From the NCBI GenBank assembly GCA_905221605.1, contig CAJNDS010001813.1, forward strand, positions 181,934 to 245,933: 64,000 bases of DNA. Reading direction: 5' to 3'. The translations under genes and the position numbers were made by a program. The DNA is from Symbiodinium natans. Lineage: Eukaryota; Sar; Dinophyceae; Suessiales; Symbiodiniaceae. Positions 62,889 to 64,000 of the stretch are shown piece by piece (within the stretch, counting starts at the first letter, position 1; every line of letters begins with the position of its first letter). The notes below the pieces were generated by a model. That model was given only the letters and a program-made list of their open reading frames with translations. It did no database searches and was not told where the DNA came from.

Positions 62889-62989
62889 GTTTGGGGTTAA
62901 GGGTTGAGGGTTTAGGGTTTAGGGTTTAGGGTTTGGGGTTTACGGTTTCGGGTTTAGTGTCATATGTGGGGAATGCAGGGGACTCTTGC

Positions 62990-63260
62990 AATGCGGCACC
63001 ACGTCAGGTTCCATAGAGACCCTAAAGCCTCAACCTTAAAATCGTTCGAAGCCCGGAAGCAAAGAACCCAGGCCTCGAGCATCCTGCACAAACGCACAAC
63101 TTGGCCATTGAAACCCTCTGGAAAATGGTCCCTTCACATTGAGCCTCTCAAATCTGGGCAGGCTTTTGGAGGGGTTCCTTGAGCAAGGGTAACAGTATTT
63201 CGGGGAATATTCAGGGGTGCCCCCTCTTTGGGGAAATACCCATATGGGCACTAAACTCTA
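62990..63260. other. Array-free island with competing ORFs
   Basis: A plus ORF (MRHHVRFHRDPKASTLKSFE) and a minus ORF overlap; neither has a recognisable domain. Confidence 0.3.
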
Positions 63261-63309
63261 AGCCATAAGCTCTTAAGCCTAAACTCTAAACCCTAACATA
63301 TCCCAAGGG

Positions 63310-63600
63310 CTTTTCTGGAAACGCATGGGACAACTGGACGGCAACCTGCTGTTGCATGTGTAGTTCAAAATAAAGGCCGCCCTGGCAAGGGTTTAGGATC
63401 TCATAGCCCTATTGCAAAGACAGACTGGAAGTAGAGGAGGTGAAGCAAGAAAGGGAAAGGTGGGGGGGGGGGGGGGGGGCGGAAGTTCTTCTTCCGGTGT
63501 GGTCGCCCACTCACGCTCGAACACGCACGCACTACGCGAAAGTCAGGACCCTCTATTTGGGACTGCGCCAGTGGGCACAAGGCCAAACAACTTCCATAGG
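63310..63600. other. Island with poly-G tract
   Basis: Poly-G at 63462-63479; Gly/Pro-rich ORFs across it are artefacts. Nothing else recognised. Confidence 0.5.
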
Positions 63601-63606
63601 GTTGAG

Positions 63607-63722
63607 GGTTTGTAGGGGATCCGAAGTATGGGCCCTAAAGTTGGGACCCCTAAATACAGTATATACAACAAGGGCCCATACTTCGGATCCCGCAAGGGAC
63701 CACCACTAAGGGCCCATGGTTC
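63607..63722 (+). mobile_element. Family H palindromic copy
   Basis: 'ggatccgaagtatgggccct' is mirrored by 'agggcccatacttcggatcc'; then 'aagggcccatggttcc'. The most symmetrical member of the family. Confidence 0.68.
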
Positions 63723-64000
63723 CAACCTTCCCATAAACCCTAAACGCTAAACCCTTCACCCGAAACCCTTAACCCTAAACCCTAAAATCAAAGAAAGTCT
63801 AAGCCCTAGGGTTTTGGATACAGCTATAAGGATGTCTAATCTCGGGCTTGTGGTCATTTGAAGATCCTCGAGCCAGGCGGCTGCCCCTTGTGCTCCGTGA
63901 TGACGTTCCTGCCGTGTTGTTTCTCGCTGATCCAGAGGGCGGCACCATTTTCGATGTACTGGCCCACCTTTGCCTCGGCTACTAGAGTTTAGAGTTTAGG

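Larger units (their letters stand above)
1..64000. repeat. Interstitial telomere-like repeat landscape (TTTAGGG/CCCTAAA)
   Basis: Heptamer arrays in both orientations recur throughout, usually 20-170 bp, from perfect to degenerate (CCCCAAA, CCCTGAA, CCCGAAA, TTTGGGG, TTCAGGG, CTTAGGG). Arrays of opposite strand alternate, typically C array, unique 50-130 bp, G array. Short arrays not listed separately below belong to this pattern. Every frame of either strand of the heptamer meets a stop within about 20 nt. Confidence 0.97.

Noticed and set aside
1-64000. A chromosome end (true telomere)
   Set aside because: Arrays change strand throughout, are short and degenerate, and unique sequence lies on both sides.
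1-64000. CRISPR or other repeat-spacer array
   Set aside because: Repeats are telomeric, variable in length and of alternating strand; the unique segments are not of constant length.
1-64000. Using GTTTAGGG next to a segment as proof of a splice donor
   Set aside because: The telomeric arms give GT on both strands at every cassette; only acceptors, phase and non-telomeric donors carry information.
1-64000. tRNA, 5S rRNA, snRNA or a dinoflagellate spliced-leader sequence in the cassettes
   Set aside because: I looked for cloverleaf boxes and the spliced-leader motif by eye and saw none; a covariance-model scan would be needed to be sure.

Overview
This window is eukaryotic nuclear DNA dominated by the Arabidopsis-type telomere heptamer (TTTAGGG on one strand, CCCTAAA on the other). 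The heptamer is never far away, in arrays from two units to about 300 bp, and it changes strand roughly a hundred times, so this is interstitial telomere-like sequence and not a chromosome end. That repeat type occurs in plants, many green algae, glaucophytes, dinoflagellates and chromerids. Short GC-rich islands, many palindromic miniature elements and long poly-G/poly-C runs make a protist alga (perhaps an alveolate) my guess, but no gene here fixes the taxon. I saw no complete conventional gene, rRNA, tRNA, CRISPR array or bacterial feature.

Layout. The recurring unit is a cassette: a CCCTAAA array (C arm), then about 50-130 bp of unique, usually GC-rich sequence (U), then a TTTAGGG array (G arm). 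I count over 35 in this polarity (for example near 4311-4545, 11000-11220, 12420-12720, 34055-34400, 37075-37370, 45170-45475, 46600-47040, 47098-47378, 48309-48570, 53000-53170, 55062-55335, 59098-59325, 61245-61505). Between successive U segments lies G arm ... C arm, i.e. sequence bounded by complementary telomeric inverted repeats. Many U segments carry an open frame with natural-looking amino-acid order, often with AG before it and GT (from GTTTAGGG) after it. My working hypothesis is that many U segments are short exons and the G-arm...C-arm intervals are introns, or introner-like insertions, whose ends can pair. The rival explanation is small DNA pieces capped by telomere addition and then joined. 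Caveats that apply to every exon-like entry below: a 90-bp GC-rich piece has at least one open frame out of six by chance more than 90% of the time; telomeric arms supply a GT on both strands for free; and the other strand is sometimes also open.

Inside the G...C intervals sit dispersed short palindromic elements (MITE-like), which I grouped from the sequence alone into families A-K. Several copies contain a telomeric array grown or inserted inside them, at a point where the element already has AGGG or CCCT. This directly shows that telomere tracts arise or spread locally here. One 5'-truncated LINE-type retrotransposon fragment (about 15040-15850) lies between C arrays and its reading frame ends inside telomeric repeat.

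Region notes. 0-5 kb: alternating arrays, families A, E and H. 5.5-6.7 kb: a 90-bp repeated unit. 7.5-9 kb: families K, A/D and B. 9-16 kb: cassettes, minisatellite, C-rich tract, LINE. 16-21 kb: the best chain of phase-compatible exon-like pieces. 21-30 kb: cassettes with minus-strand exon-like pieces and a GA microsatellite. 30-36 kb: islands plus families A, C, D, I. 36-48 kb: the densest cassettes and longest arrays. 48.5-53 kb: a telomere-poor block with a Thr/Ala-rich ORF. 53-64 kb: cassettes, tandem E elements, families C, D, G, H.
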